A stretch of DNA of 64,000 nucleotides, from the NCBI GenBank assembly GCA_964507245.1, contig CAZDQC010000001.1, forward strand, positions 1 through 64,000, read 5' to 3'. The stretch comes from GCA-2731375 sp964507245. Its GTDB lineage: Bacteria > Pseudomonadota > Alphaproteobacteria > GCA-2731375. Positions 33,670-43,836 of this stretch are shown piece after piece (the first letter of the stretch is position 1; every line of letters begins with the position of its first letter). Below the pieces are notes generated by a model, which did no database searches, had not been told where the DNA came from, and saw only the letters and a program-made list of their open reading frames with translations. The position numbers were made by a program, and so were the translations under genes.

Positions 33670-34842
33670 ATGAGCTATGAAAAACCATTTGCGGGGCTGC
33701 GGGTTCTGGATTTGAGCCAAGGTTTCGCGGGCCCTTATTGTGCCGAGTTGTTGGCCCAGCATGGTGCCGATGTCACGAAGGTTGAACCGCCGGAAGGAGA
33801 CTGGGCGAGGGGCCTTGGCAAAGTTTATGGTGATCAGTCATCAATCTCTATGGCCGCGAACCGAGGTAAGAAAAGCATTGTTCTGGATTTAAAGAACAAG
33901 GATGGATTGGCCGTGGCCAAGGATCTAGCTAGCCGTTGCGATGTCTTTATCGAGGGTTTCCGCCCGGGCGTATGTGCCGGGTTTGGCTTGGCCTACGACG
34001 ATGTCCGCGAGGTCAATCCCGGGGTAATTTATTTATCGGTTAGCGGATTTGGTCAGACGGGACCATATTCTGGTCGGCCTGCCACCGATACCGTTTTGCA
34101 ATCGTTTTCCGGTCTGATGTCTATCAACCGCGGCCAAGACGGCGTTCCTCATCGCGTAGGGCATTACATCGTGGATTGTGTCACGGCCCTTTATGCTTTC
34201 CAGGCCCTGTCTTCAGCGTTATATGCCAAACGGAACCAGTCAGAAGGCCGGTTTATCGACTGCAATCTAATGCAGGCCGCGGCAGCCTTGCAGACCTCAT
34301 GCATCGCAGATCATCACCTGGAGGGCGGCATACCAGCGGCCCACAATGCTCCGGCTGGCAGTTACGGTACGCAAAAGGGTTATATTGCTATTACCCTGGT
34401 AAAAGAGGCCCAATTTTTACAGCTGTGCCTGGCACTTGGCTCCCCCTCTTTGGCCTCGGATCCCCGTTACGGGACTTTCGCAAGTCGAGCGGCACATATG
34501 GATTCTCTGGGACCCGCCATACAGGACATATTGATGAGGCACACGGCGGAGGAGTGGGCCGAAAAGCTGAGCGAGGCGGGCGTTCTGTGCCAACCGATTG
34601 CTGAGCATGGCGACTGGGTGGACGATATCCACGTCGTGGCAACGGGGGCTGTTCAGATGATGCCCCAGCCTGGCATGGGTGTAATTCCGATACCGCAGAT
34701 ACCAGGTACCGAGCCCATAGATCCTGATGATCCGAGGCAACAAGCGCCCGGATTGGGACATCACAGTCGAGAAATACTGGAGTGTCTGGGTTACGTTGGG
34801 GACAGGATTGATATGTTAATGTCGGGCGGTGCGGTCCGCTAG
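33670..34842 (+). CDS. Class III CoA transferase (CaiB/BaiF family)
   Basis: The 390-residue protein matches formyl-CoA/carnitine CoA transferases. The start is GLRVLDLSQGFAGPYCAELLAQHGADV (only its core GLRVLDLS is needed). KVEPPEGDWAR, then NRGKKSIVLDL, and the Asp near 140 in GRPATD sit at the position of the catalytic aspartate. The length is at the short end of the family. It moves CoA between organic acids. It starts 42 bp after the radical SAM gene and ends 14 bp before trkH, so it may share transcripts with either. The substrate is unknown. Confidence 0.9.
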   Translation: MSYEKPFAGLRVLDLSQGFAGPYCAELLAQHGADVTKVEPPEGDWARGLGKVYGDQSSISMAANRGKKSIVLDLKNKDGLAVAKDLASRCDVFIEGFRPGVCAGFGLAYDDVREVNPGVIYLSVSGFGQTGPYSGRPATDTVLQSFSGLMSINRGQDGVPHRVGHYIVDCVTALYAFQALSSALYAKRNQSEGRFIDCNLMQAAAALQTSCIADHHLEGGIPAAHNAPAGSYGTQKGYIAITLVKEAQFLQLCLALGSPSLASDPRYGTFASRAAHMDSLGPAIQDILMRHTAEEWAEKLSEAGVLCQPIAEHGDWVDDIHVVATGAVQMMPQPGMGVIPIPQIPGTEPIDPDDPRQQAPGLGHHSREILECLGYVGDRIDMLMSGGAVR

Positions 34843-34856
34843 GGCCCTTTGGCGCT

Positions 34857-36305
34857 ATGCGCGAGTATCGGGCAGTTTTTTTAGTCAACGGCGTCCTTTT
34901 ATTGATCCTGGGTGTTGCGATGTTGGTGCCGGCCCTACTGGATGCATGGGCAGGCCATCCTGATTGGCAGGTATTTCTGGCAGCCGCGTTCTTAACTGGC
35001 TTCGTCGGTGCGGCCCTGGCTATCTCCTGCTGGGGCAGCGGCGAAAATCTGCAGCTTCGCCAAGCCTTCGTTTTGACCACGACGGTTTGGGTCACGACGC
35101 CTGCTTTCGGCGCTTTACCCTTCGTTTTTGCTGATTTGGACCTTTCTTATACGGACGCATTTTTTGAAGCCATGTCGGGCATTACCACGACTGGATCTAC
35201 AGTCATATCAGACCTTGAATATGCCCCGCCAGGTATTCTGATTTGGCGCGCTCTACTGCAGTGGATGGGGGGGATAGGCATCATCGTTACGGCCGTGGCG
35301 ATTTTGCCGCTGTTGCAAGTAGGTGGCATGCAACTGTTTCGCATGGAATCTTCTGATGCTTCTGAGAAGGTATTACCGCGTACCGCCCAGATTGCCGGCG
35401 CGATTAGCATTATTTATCTCAGCCTTTCAATGATTTGCGCTTTTGTTTATTGGGCAGCGGGTATGCCAGCCTTCGAGGCCGCCGCTCACGCAATGACGAC
35501 CATTGCTACGGGCGGTTTTTCCACCTCGGATTTGTCAATCGGTATCTACGATAGTGCCCTGATCGACTATACGGCGGTGGTCTTCATGATTATTGGTAGT
35601 CTGCCGTTCCTACTGTATTTTCAGGCTTTGCGGGGCCAGCCGCTGGCGCTTTGGCAGGATAGTCAGGTACGTTGGTTTTTTTCCATTCTAGTAGCCGCTG
35701 TAGGATGCATGGTCTTCTACCAAATAGGGGAAAACGGCCTACCTCTGGACAAGGCCATCCGCTATACAGTTTTTAACGTCACCTCTATTTTGACCGGTAC
35801 AGGATATACCACCGACGACTATGGGCAATGGGGCGGCTTTGCTGTGGTGATGTTCTTTTTCGTCATGTTCATCGGCGGGTGTGCGGGTTCGACTTCCTGT
35901 GGTATAAAGGTCTTTCGTTTTCAGGTGCTGTATGCTGCCGCTCGCAGCCAGATGAGCCGCCTGTTACAGCCACATGGCGTGTTCGTAGCCAACTTTAACC
36001 GCCGTCCAATCCCGGAGTCCGTCATGGATTCGGTGATGAGTTTCTTCTTCCTTTTCATCCTTAGTTTCGCTGTCATGGCCGTGGCTCTCAGTTTCATGGG
36101 GCTTGACTTTATCACAGCCGTATCCGGGGCTGGTACGGCTATTGCCAACGTAGGTCCGGGCCTGGGCGATGTGATCGGCCCGTCCGGCACTTTCGCGTCA
36201 CTGCCGGACATGGCGAAATGGTTGTTGGCTTCGGGGATGTTGTTGGGGCGGTTAGAGTTGTTAACTGTGATGGTCCTGTTCACTCGTGCCTTTTGGCGTA
36301 GATAG
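34857..36305 (+). CDS. trkH: TrkH-family potassium uptake protein
   Basis: The product has 482 residues with four repeated membrane-pore-membrane units. The K+ filter regions are visible as SGITTTGSTVI (about 105), TTIATGGFSTSD (about 220), TSILTGTGYTTDD (about 310) and SGAGTAIANVGPGLG (about 425), each supplying a filter glycine. It should move K+ with H+ or Na+ coupling and needs a TrkA-type regulator. No trkA is present in the window. The 14-bp gap after the CoA transferase gene suggests co-transcription. Confidence 0.92.
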   Translation: MREYRAVFLVNGVLLLILGVAMLVPALLDAWAGHPDWQVFLAAAFLTGFVGAALAISCWGSGENLQLRQAFVLTTTVWVTTPAFGALPFVFADLDLSYTDAFFEAMSGITTTGSTVISDLEYAPPGILIWRALLQWMGGIGIIVTAVAILPLLQVGGMQLFRMESSDASEKVLPRTAQIAGAISIIYLSLSMICAFVYWAAGMPAFEAAAHAMTTIATGGFSTSDLSIGIYDSALIDYTAVVFMIIGSLPFLLYFQALRGQPLALWQDSQVRWFFSILVAAVGCMVFYQIGENGLPLDKAIRYTVFNVTSILTGTGYTTDDYGQWGGFAVVMFFFVMFIGGCAGSTSCGIKVFRFQVLYAAARSQMSRLLQPHGVFVANFNRRPIPESVMDSVMSFFFLFILSFAVMAVALSFMGLDFITAVSGAGTAIANVGPGLGDVIGPSGTFASLPDMAKWLLASGMLLGRLELLTVMVLFTRAFWRR

Positions 36306-36354
36306 TCAAATACTTGATTGACCAGCCAAAATTTTTGAGCGGGGAAGGCTATGA

Positions 36355-39300
36355 CTAGTCCCATGAGAAAGGTCCTAGCAACGACATTCGGGAGGCCCGA
36401 ATTCGAATTAGCTGGTTATGAATATCCAATTGAATGGCGATTAGGGCCGGAATGACCAGTAGTACAAGGACGGTTGCCATCGCCAGACCAAAAATCATGG
36501 TAATCGCCATTGGGATCAGGAACTGCGCTTGTAGGCTGGTTTCAAATAACAAGGGCGTTAGGCCGCCAATGGTGGTCAGGGATGTTAGCAGGACGGCGCG
36601 CAATCGGTCTTGGCTGCCGCCGATGATGGCGGGAATGGTCGCTTCTCCACCTGAGATGCGTTCGTCGATGGTAGAGACCAAGATAATAGAGTCATTAACC
36701 AAAATTCCTGACAGGCCTAGCAGGCCAACCAAAGTCAAGATACTTAGGTCGAAGCCCAGCAGCAGATGACCGATTACGGCGCCGATCACGCCAAATGGAA
36801 TAACTGCCATGACCACGAAGGGACGCGTATAGGAGGAAAAAACCCAGGCCAAAATGACGTAAATAGCCGCCATGCCCACTATAGCGCCAAGTTTTATGTC
36901 AGCCATAGTTCGGGCTTGCTCCTCTGCTCTACCAGCGAAACTGAATTGCACGCCGTGTTTCCGGGCAATCACGGGGAGGTCACCGTCTTTCAGAGCGGCT
37001 AACAACTTGCCCATCTCAATTTTTTCCTCATTCAATTCGCCTGTGATCGCGACCTCGCGCTGTCCGTTTTTCCGCTTTATTCGGGCAAACCCGACTTTCT
37101 CGCGCATGGAGACGACTTCATTCAACGGGGTCTCCGTACCGGACGGGCCACGCAGGTACAGATTGAGCAAATCTTGTGTGGTGGTGGTGCCGCTCTTATA
37201 CTGGACCCTTACCGTGACCTCTTCGTCACCGCGCGGGAAACGTTTGGCAATTGTGCCTTGAAAAGCGGCCCGCACCTGCTGCCCTACACTATCTGTGGAG
37301 AAACCAAGAGCCCGCCCTCGTGGCGTTAGCTCCAGAATAATTTCCTGCTTGCCAATAGGTAGGTCATCTTCCAGTTCGCTGACGCCAGGGAACCGGGACA
37401 ACAAGTCTTTCATCTCGACCGCTGCAGCTTTCAGGTCTTTGGTTGAGCCGCCCATCAGCCGTATGTCGATTTCCTTGCCTGGTGGTCCGGCCCGCCGTTC
37501 GTTCAGATTTATGCGCTCGACGCCGGGTTGAGTTTTGATGTTTGCGCGCCAGGCCTCAATGAATTGCGACATGCGCACCTTTCGATGATCGGAAGGCACC
37601 AATTCGACGTAAAGGCCACCATATTTGTTGCCGCTAAGGCTGCGGTATGCCGGTGCTTGAGACACGCCCAGTTTGCCAAAGGTAGAATCGATCAGATTGC
37701 CACGACTGCCAATCGCATCTTGTGCCTGTTTCGCTGCAGCGTATGCCGCCCGCTCCAGTTCACGTACCATGGCTTCCGTTTGTTCACGCGGCATGCCGGG
37801 CAGCATTACCACGTTCCCAAAGACGATATCGCCCTCGGGCGAGGGGAAAAATTGGAAGCCAACCCTGCCACTGAAAATGATGCCCAAGGAAATGATCAGC
37901 GCCGCAAGGGTGCCAGACAAGGTCAAATAACGCCAAGAAACCGCAATCTCTAATATGCGGCGGTAGGGGCCGGTCCGGAACCGGTCAAAATGATGATTGA
38001 ACCAGACCCTAGCGCGTGATTCGTGCTCCCGACCTACCGCCAGGGCACCACGCAGATGACCCGGCAGCACCAGAAAGCATTCGAATAGACTGGCGATCAG
38101 GACTGAAACGGTGACCAGAGGTATGGCTGCCAGGATTGTGCCGATGATGCCGCTAATGAGGATCAAAGGTAAAAATGCCGCGATGGTAGTCAGTGACGAT
38201 GCGACGACCGGCGCCAGCATGCGCAAGGCACCCCGCTCCGCGGCTTCCAGCGCATTCATGCCATGGCGACGGCAGGACGCACTGTGCTCCCCCACCACGA
38301 TGGCATCGTCCACAATAATACCCAGGGTCATAATCAGCGCAAACAGACTGACCATATTAATGGACTGGCCACTTAGTAGCATGACACCCATCGTTGCCAT
38401 CAATGCCACGGGAATGCCTGCAGCAACCCATACGGCTACCCGCAAGTTTAGGAATATGAACAGGATGATCAAGACCAAGGCCAAACCACCCAAGCCATTC
38501 TTCAATAATATGGCGATGCGTTCCCGGATCAATCCGGCCTGCACATCGTAGTATTCCAGCTTTACGGTTGGTGGTAGGGTTTGGCGTAGTTCCGCTAGGT
38601 AAGTCTCGACGGTTAGGGAGATATCCAAGGCATCAGCACCCACGGCCCGTTTCACATGAAGTTCGATGGCTCGATTCCTATTAAAGCGACCTTCCGGGGC
38701 CTCAGCCTCGAATGCTTCCCGAACCTCCGCGATGTCCCGCAGCCGTAATTTTTCGCCATTTGGCAAGGCCCTAATTTCTAAATTACCGAGGCCCGTGGCG
38801 GTAGTTTCCAACCCTAGGCTTCGGATCTGTTTTTCCACCAGACCTTCGATATTGCCCGAAGGCAGATCTCGGCTGCGCATTCTTATTCGTCCGGCCATCT
38901 CCTCCAATGTAAGATCCACGCGCCGCAAGGTATGGGGCGCAACATCGACCCATATTTCTTCGTCCCGGGCGCCGAACATCAGGACCTGATCCACGCCCCG
39001 AGCTAGTAGGCCCTCACGAATTCGCTTGGCAATGGCCTTTAAAGCGGCTTCGCTGAACGGGCCGGACAGAGCTATACGCGAGATGGTGTCGTAGCGGGCA
39101 ACGCGGCTGATTTTGGGTTTTTCGCTGTCTTCCGGCAGGGTGGTAATTTGCGCTACTGCGGAATCAACGTCTGAGCGAGCAGCTTGCATATCGCTGCCCG
39201 CATTGAATTCTACCAGGATTGTCGCGACGCCTTCCACAGCGAACGAGGTCACCTTGTCTACGTTGTTCAGATACCGAACCTCGGGTTCAATGGCGGTGAC

Positions 39301-39498
39301 GATGTTAGCTTCCACGTCGTCGGCTCCGGCCCCGGGCCAGACAACGCTGATTGCAACCATGTCGATGCCAAAATCCGGGAAAAATTGGGTATTCATCCGT
39401 GATAGCGAGACCGCGCCCATCACTAGCATTATCACCATCAATAAGTTAGCAGCGTTGCGGTGCCGGACGAATAGGCGCACCAAATCAGCGGGGGACAT
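36355..39498 (-). CDS. RND efflux transporter, inner-membrane permease (AcrB/HAE1-like)
   Basis: This 1047-residue permease has a first helix near residue 15-32 and two large periplasmic loops. The central helices include the proton-relay Asp pair in LIMTLGIIVDDAIVVGEH (near 400). The second half ends with LVGLLGLSGILVNDSIILV and repeated helices. It pumps drugs, lipids or metabolites using the proton gradient, together with a membrane-fusion protein and an outer-membrane channel. The adaptor gene is immediately upstream and ends one base before this ATG. No TolC-like gene is present nearby. Confidence 0.95.
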   Translation of the reverse strand: MSPADLVRLFVRHRNAANLLMVIMLVMGAVSLSRMNTQFFPDFGIDMVAISVVWPGAGADDVEANIVTAIEPEVRYLNNVDKVTSFAVEGVATILVEFNAGSDMQAARSDVDSAVAQITTLPEDSEKPKISRVARYDTISRIALSGPFSEAALKAIAKRIREGLLARGVDQVLMFGARDEEIWVDVAPHTLRRVDLTLEEMAGRIRMRSRDLPSGNIEGLVEKQIRSLGLETTATGLGNLEIRALPNGEKLRLRDIAEVREAFEAEAPEGRFNRNRAIELHVKRAVGADALDISLTVETYLAELRQTLPPTVKLEYYDVQAGLIRERIAILLKNGLGGLALVLIILFIFLNLRVAVWVAAGIPVALMATMGVMLLSGQSINMVSLFALIMTLGIIVDDAIVVGEHSASCRRHGMNALEAAERGALRMLAPVVASSLTTIAAFLPLILISGIIGTILAAIPLVTVSVLIASLFECFLVLPGHLRGALAVGREHESRARVWFNHHFDRFRTGPYRRILEIAVSWRYLTLSGTLAALIISLGIIFSGRVGFQFFPSPEGDIVFGNVVMLPGMPREQTEAMVRELERAAYAAAKQAQDAIGSRGNLIDSTFGKLGVSQAPAYRSLSGNKYGGLYVELVPSDHRKVRMSQFIEAWRANIKTQPGVERINLNERRAGPPGKEIDIRLMGGSTKDLKAAAVEMKDLLSRFPGVSELEDDLPIGKQEIILELTPRGRALGFSTDSVGQQVRAAFQGTIAKRFPRGDEEVTVRVQYKSGTTTTQDLLNLYLRGPSGTETPLNEVVSMREKVGFARIKRKNGQREVAITGELNEEKIEMGKLLAALKDGDLPVIARKHGVQFSFAGRAEEQARTMADIKLGAIVGMAAIYVILAWVFSSYTRPFVVMAVIPFGVIGAVIGHLLLGFDLSILTLVGLLGLSGILVNDSIILVSTIDERISGGEATIPAIIGGSQDRLRAVLLTSLTTIGGLTPLLFETSLQAQFLIPMAITMIFGLAMATVLVLLVIPALIAIQLDIHNQLIRIRASRMSLLGPFSWD

Positions 39499-40740
39499 TT
39501 AGCGGACCTCCACCTTTTGTCCCGGTCCAATTTCAGCAAATTTGGTGATGACGACCCAGTCGCCCATCTTTATCCCACCGCGAAGAAGCACATCGTTGTC
39601 GATGCGTGCCACTAATTCTACGTCTCTTTTAACTAGACGCTCTTCCTTGATGACATAGACGGTATCGCCGTTGTAAAGAGCGCTTTCGGGCATTCGCGCG
39701 ACAGCCCGGTAGGTGCGGTCTGGAACAGTGATGGCAACAAAGGCACCTGGTCGTAGGGGTTTTGTAAGATCAGTGCCGTCCAGGCGCGCGAAGACTTGCA
39801 CACCTCCGCTTGAACTGTCGACGCGGGCGCCGATACGATCTAGGCGGCCGTTAAATTGAAAGCTCTGCCCGCCCACCTGCCAGGTAATTTTCGCAGGTCT
39901 GCCTGCTAAGGCACCCTCGGAAATCAGGCGGCCATATTGGTGGTCGGTCAGGGTAAAGCGGGCCTCAAGACGGCCTGGGTCGATCAATTTGGCGACACTG
40001 TCGTTAGCACCCATACGCTTGCCAACTTGGGCCTGGACATCAGCTAAAAATCCATCAAAAGGCGCTGTCAGTTGGACCCGCTGCAAATCTCGTTTCGCGC
40101 GGCGAAGGCCGACACTCAAGCGTTTGATTACGGCTTCTTGTTGTTTGATGTGTGCTGTTTCCGCAACTAGGTCGCTTTGCCGCATCTCCGCTGTTTTTTG
40201 CTGCCGGGTCAGTTCCATTTGCGCGGTATCTAGCCGCTTATCGGATACGGTACCCTTCCCCGACAAAGCCTGCATGCGTTTGACATCACGTTGCAGCAAA
40301 TCAACCATCTCCCAGTCCCGTTTTAGGGCCAGATCGAAGGTGGCTTTGCGGGTCTTAATCTCTTGCAACCTGGCGCGGGCTTCGTTGATTTGCGCTGACA
40401 GTTCATCGAATTTTGCTCGATATTCAAAATCGTCAATCTCGATGATCATATTGCCCTGAACAACCTTGCCGCCTTCGACAAAGCTGTCCGCTACTGCTAC
40501 TACTTCGCCGGGCACCAGGGCGCGCAGATCGACTTCTCGTCCGGCTACGATTTCGCCGTACAGGCGCAGCCTTGGCTGCACGTTGGCAAGACGTACTTCT
40601 TTGGAGGAAACCAGCCAGGGTTGTTCGGTCCTATCGGTCGGCTCAACAGTGGATCGTGTACTCCAAAGCACAAAGAAGGCCGCAAAGGCCGCTACGAGGA
40701 GAATGATCGGCAAAACCGCCTTTTGAACCTGCCAGCGCAT
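39499..40740 (-). CDS. RND efflux periplasmic adaptor (HlyD/MFP family)
   Basis: The 413-residue adaptor has one N-terminal membrane anchor (VLPIILLVAAFAAFFVLW) and a split lipoyl domain (GEVVAVADSFVEGGKVVQGN and LTAPFDGFLADVQAQVGKR). A long coiled-coil hairpin of about 110 residues lies between the two halves, followed by beta-barrel parts. It links the permease to an outer-membrane channel. The stop codon directly abuts the ATG of the permease gene, so the two are coupled. Confidence 0.93.
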   Translation of the reverse strand: MRWQVQKAVLPIILLVAAFAAFFVLWSTRSTVEPTDRTEQPWLVSSKEVRLANVQPRLRLYGEIVAGREVDLRALVPGEVVAVADSFVEGGKVVQGNMIIEIDDFEYRAKFDELSAQINEARARLQEIKTRKATFDLALKRDWEMVDLLQRDVKRMQALSGKGTVSDKRLDTAQMELTRQQKTAEMRQSDLVAETAHIKQQEAVIKRLSVGLRRAKRDLQRVQLTAPFDGFLADVQAQVGKRMGANDSVAKLIDPGRLEARFTLTDHQYGRLISEGALAGRPAKITWQVGGQSFQFNGRLDRIGARVDSSSGGVQVFARLDGTDLTKPLRPGAFVAITVPDRTYRAVARMPESALYNGDTVYVIKEERLVKRDVELVARIDNDVLLRGGIKMGDWVVITKFAEIGPGQKVEVR

Positions 40741-40875
40741 GGGGGCTCCCTAAGCCATCCCAAGTCCTTGATCAAGCAGATAGATGTTAAATATAGAGAG
40801 AAAATAAATAAATTTATCCCACTTGAACTAAAAATTATCGGTAATGACTATGATTAACAAGGGCTCCTCAAGAAT

Positions 40876-40891
40876 GGGTGAAAACTCACCT
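40876..40891 (+). other. Small hairpin in the leader of the argE-like gene
   Basis: GGTGA-AAAC-TCACC is a perfect 5-bp stem with a 4-nt loop, about 75 bp before the start codon. It could be part of a leader RNA or an operator. No known riboswitch pattern was recognised. Confidence 0.3.
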
Positions 40892-40964
40892 ATGTTAGGC
40901 CCGCTGTATGGACCGGATGAGATGTCGCGGTTATTCTGCGTCAAACGGGCAATGGGGAAAACAC

Positions 40965-42122
40965 ATGGTAGGCGAAGTGTTCACACCACGTGAAATGATT
41001 GATCGCTTAGTGGCTTTTGATACGACTAGCCGAGAATCAAACCTGGCCCTAATTCATTTCGTACGCGACTACCTTGCCGAGCATGAAATCGACTCCACTC
41101 TGATCCATGATCAAACCGGCGACAAGGCGAACCTTTTTGCCACTGTGGGTCCCATGGTCAACGGCGGTGTGGTCCTGTCTGGCCATACGGACGTGGTGCC
41201 TGTCGATGGACAGAATTGGTCCACAGATCCCTTCCAAGTCGTGGAACGGGAAGGCAAACTCTTTGGGCGCGGCACTGCGGACATGAAAAGTTTCTGCGCC
41301 ATTGGTTTGGCACTCGTGCCCGACATGATCAAGCGGGAACTGGCCCTGCCCATCCATTTCGCCTTGTCCTACGATGAAGAGGTGGGATGTCTGGGTGCGC
41401 CCGATTTGTCACGGCATTTACAGGGGTTACCCGTACATCCACAGGCATTGATCGTGGGTGAGCCGACGGAGATGAAGGTCGTCAACGCTCACAAGGGCTG
41501 CTGCGCAATCCGTACCATTGTTACCGGATTGGAGGGGCATTCATCGGAAACTCACAAGGGCGTTAACTCCATCTTTGCCGCCGCCAAGCTAATCAGCTAC
41601 TTGGCTGACAAGGCGGAGGCATTGCAGACATCAAACGTCAATCCCCGCTTCGATCCGCCCTATACCACCATCCAAGTGGGTGTGATCAACGGTGGTACGG
41701 CGGGCAACATTATCCCCAAGGAAACCACATTTTGGTGGGAATATCGTACCCTGCCGGATGTGGACGGTTCCGCCATCATTGCCGAGTTCGAGGATTTTGC
41801 CCTTACTAACGTGCTTCCGAATATGCGGGCGGTGCACGCGGACGCGAATATTCAAGTAGATGTGCGCGGCGAGGTGATCCCCCTGGTGCCTGAGGACGGT
41901 TCCTCAGCGGAAACCCTGGTTCTAGCCCTGACGGGAAGCAACCAGACCTATGCGGTTTCTTATGGAACCGAAGCCGGTATCTTTCAAAAAGGCGGCATTG
42001 CGTCGGTTATCTGCGGCCCCGGGAGTATCTCTGTTGCCCACCGCCCGGACGAATATATTGAAATCTCTCAAGTCGAGGCTTGCACTGCATTTATGCACCG
42101 CCTGATTGACCGCCTAGCCTAG
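40965..42122 (+). CDS. argE: Acetylornithine deacetylase (ArgE, M20 peptidase family)
   Basis: The product has 385 residues. The M20 zinc site is visible as LSGHTDVVPVDG (first His and the Asp), GRGTADMKSF (bridging Asp), SYDEEVGCLGA (catalytic Glu pair) and VGEPTE. The closing His is in ISVAHRPDEYI. A dimerisation domain with GLEGHSSETHKG lies between about 180 and 295. It removes the acetyl group from N-acetylornithine in arginine synthesis. DapE-like or other deacylases look similar, but argF/argD lie close by. ATG 40965 has GGGGAAAA upstream. An earlier in-frame ATG at 40908 adds an unlikely tail. Confidence 0.88.
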   Translation: MVGEVFTPREMIDRLVAFDTTSRESNLALIHFVRDYLAEHEIDSTLIHDQTGDKANLFATVGPMVNGGVVLSGHTDVVPVDGQNWSTDPFQVVEREGKLFGRGTADMKSFCAIGLALVPDMIKRELALPIHFALSYDEEVGCLGAPDLSRHLQGLPVHPQALIVGEPTEMKVVNAHKGCCAIRTIVTGLEGHSSETHKGVNSIFAAAKLISYLADKAEALQTSNVNPRFDPPYTTIQVGVINGGTAGNIIPKETTFWWEYRTLPDVDGSAIIAEFEDFALTNVLPNMRAVHADANIQVDVRGEVIPLVPEDGSSAETLVLALTGSNQTYAVSYGTEAGIFQKGGIASVICGPGSISVAHRPDEYIEISQVEACTAFMHRLIDRLA

Positions 42123-42299
42123 ATTTTGAGGTCAAACCGGCACTATTTCAAAAGTTATTTACGTAGACAAACTATACAAACGGGATTTGGTGCGGCCCCA
42201 AACTGCAATACGAAGTATGCATGTGCAAAACGTGTGTATGGCAAACTACCCGAGGCTTTTTTGTAGGGCTGCCGAGTTGTGTCTGAGCTTGGGGGTAAT

Positions 42300-42893
42300 C
42301 TAGCGCCGAAACGGCCCCAAATATTTTTCGATGTTTTGGGCCATTGCCTTATCAAAATCTATTGCGGCCGCTTCGACAAAGATATAGAGCGCGTCGTCCC
42401 GTTCGTTGATACTGGCGTCTTCAGGCATGGTGCGTTGACGGCTAGATTTTGCCTCGGCAAAACCTCTGCCTAGGCCGCCTGCCGTCTCCACCTCCAGCTT
42501 TGCGGATAATCGCGCACGGTAGCGGGTCGACTGATCTATGGTAAACGCTGCCTTGAGGCTTTTTTTCTTTGTCAAGGCTTCCGCTTTTACAGAGGCGTCT
42601 ATGATGATGAACCGCGCTATACCACTGGTGCCGGCCGGGCGTAGCCTGTCTTCGGCCCAGTTGCGCATGGCCATGGCGGGTGCCAGGGGCAGTTTGTGCT
42701 CCACATTGGGGTCCTGAAGTGGGGATTGGTATTTTTCAAGGATTTCGATCTTCGCTACATCCAGTTTGATAGCGGGCAAATGATTGAAGCGCAACTGAGG
42801 ATAACTAACCTCCGGCAGGGTATTTTCGCAGGCCGTTAACGATAAGCTCAGGAATAGGGCTGCGAATGGGGTCAGCAGCCGGGATATTTTCAT
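42300..42893 (-). CDS. Predicted outer-membrane or periplasmic lipoprotein, unknown function
   Basis: The 197-residue product has a clear lipoprotein signal: positively charged start MKISR, a hydrophobic stretch, then lipobox LTAC at about 19-22. After the cysteine it is soluble and mixed alpha/beta, with a KKKSLKAAF segment and a C-terminal region ending YLGPFRR. I do not recognise a characterised family. ATG 42893 has AAGGA upstream. The longer frame from 42965 overlaps hslO and is not supported. It lies 13 bp after hslO, so it is likely part of the arg-hslO transcript. Confidence 0.8.
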   Translation of the reverse strand: MKISRLLTPFAALFLSLSLTACENTLPEVSYPQLRFNHLPAIKLDVAKIEILEKYQSPLQDPNVEHKLPLAPAMAMRNWAEDRLRPAGTSGIARFIIIDASVKAEALTKKKSLKAAFTIDQSTRYRARLSAKLEVETAGGLGRGFAEAKSSRQRTMPEDASINERDDALYIFVEAAAIDFDKAMAQNIEKYLGPFRR

Positions 42894-42906
42894 TTGCCGG
42901 ATCCTT

Positions 42907-43836
42907 TTAATTACGCGAATCGAATTGTTCGATAGAAAAACTATAGGACGCATCGCAAAATTCACAGGTCACAATCAACTCATTATCAACGGCAAGGTCT
43001 GGTAATTCTTTTTTTGGCAATTGCGCCAGGATCCTTTCGGCCCGTTTCTTGGAGCATCGGCAACCCGGCTGTAGCTTCGTTGGTTCGAAGATACGTACGC
43101 CATCTTCATGGAAGAGGCGAAATAGCAGTTCATCGCCGGATAAGTTCGGGTCCATTAACTCGCTATCCCGCGCGCTGGCTAATAGGGTTACAACACGCCG
43201 CCAGTCATCCTCGGAAACTACGCCCCTTTCTATTTCAACGCCCCGAGCCAGAATGGCGGGATCGCCTTCGGGCAATCTTTGAAGCATGATTGCGCCGCCG
43301 CGCCAGCCTCCGTCGGTGAGGGCCTTGCCGCAGGCTAGTACAATTGCTGTCTCAATCTGTTCGGATTCTCGGAAATAGTTGTGGGCGCAATCGGCCAGGG
43401 ATTGTCCCTCCAGGGCCACAATTCCTTGATAGCGCTCCGTGCGTGTTCCTTGATCTACCGTGAAGGCAATATGCCCTGCACCCAGCAAGCGTGGGATAGA
43501 GGGATTGGCGTTTGGCTGAAAGGCAGCAATGGCATCGGCGTCATATTGTGCGTATCCTCGCAGGTCGCCAGGTGTTTTTACGTCCACCACCATGGTTGAG
43601 AGAGGGCCGTCACCTTTTGTCTGTAAGGTAAAGACACCGTTGTACTTTAAGGCCCCGGCAAGAGCCGACGATAGGGCTACCGCCTGGCCTAACAATTCGG
43701 ACACAAGTTCCGGGTAATCGTGGCGTGTCAAGATCTGATGTAGAGTCGGGCCCAGTCGTACGAGACGCCCACGCACGGTCATACCTTCTATTTGAAATGG
43801 CCGGATCAGATCGTCCGGAATTATCCCAGGCACCAC
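42907..43836 (-). CDS. hslO: Hsp33 redox-regulated molecular chaperone
   Basis: The 309-residue product starts near LIRPFQIEGMTVRGRLVRLG and has the Hsp33 core. The C-terminal redox switch is CRC (about 252-254) and CEFC (about 289-292), whose four cysteines bind zinc when reduced. Under oxidation the chaperone unfolds this region and holds aggregating proteins. The start is GTG 43836, overlapping the end of argF by 16 bp. That overlap is common in alphaproteobacteria, where hslO follows argF. Confidence 0.95.
   Translation of the reverse strand: MVPGIIPDDLIRPFQIEGMTVRGRLVRLGPTLHQILTRHDYPELVSELLGQAVALSSALAGALKYNGVFTLQTKGDGPLSTMVVDVKTPGDLRGYAQYDADAIAAFQPNANPSIPRLLGAGHIAFTVDQGTRTERYQGIVALEGQSLADCAHNYFRESEQIETAIVLACGKALTDGGWRGGAIMLQRLPEGDPAILARGVEIERGVVSEDDWRRVVTLLASARDSELMDPNLSGDELLFRLFHEDGVRIFEPTKLQPGCRCSKKRAERILAQLPKKELPDLAVDNELIVTCEFCDASYSFSIEQFDSRN

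Noticed and set aside
34391..35095. 234-residue minus-strand frame across the CoA transferase/trkH junction
   Set aside because: It is antisense to two clear genes and has Pro/Arg-rich composition typical of shadow frames.
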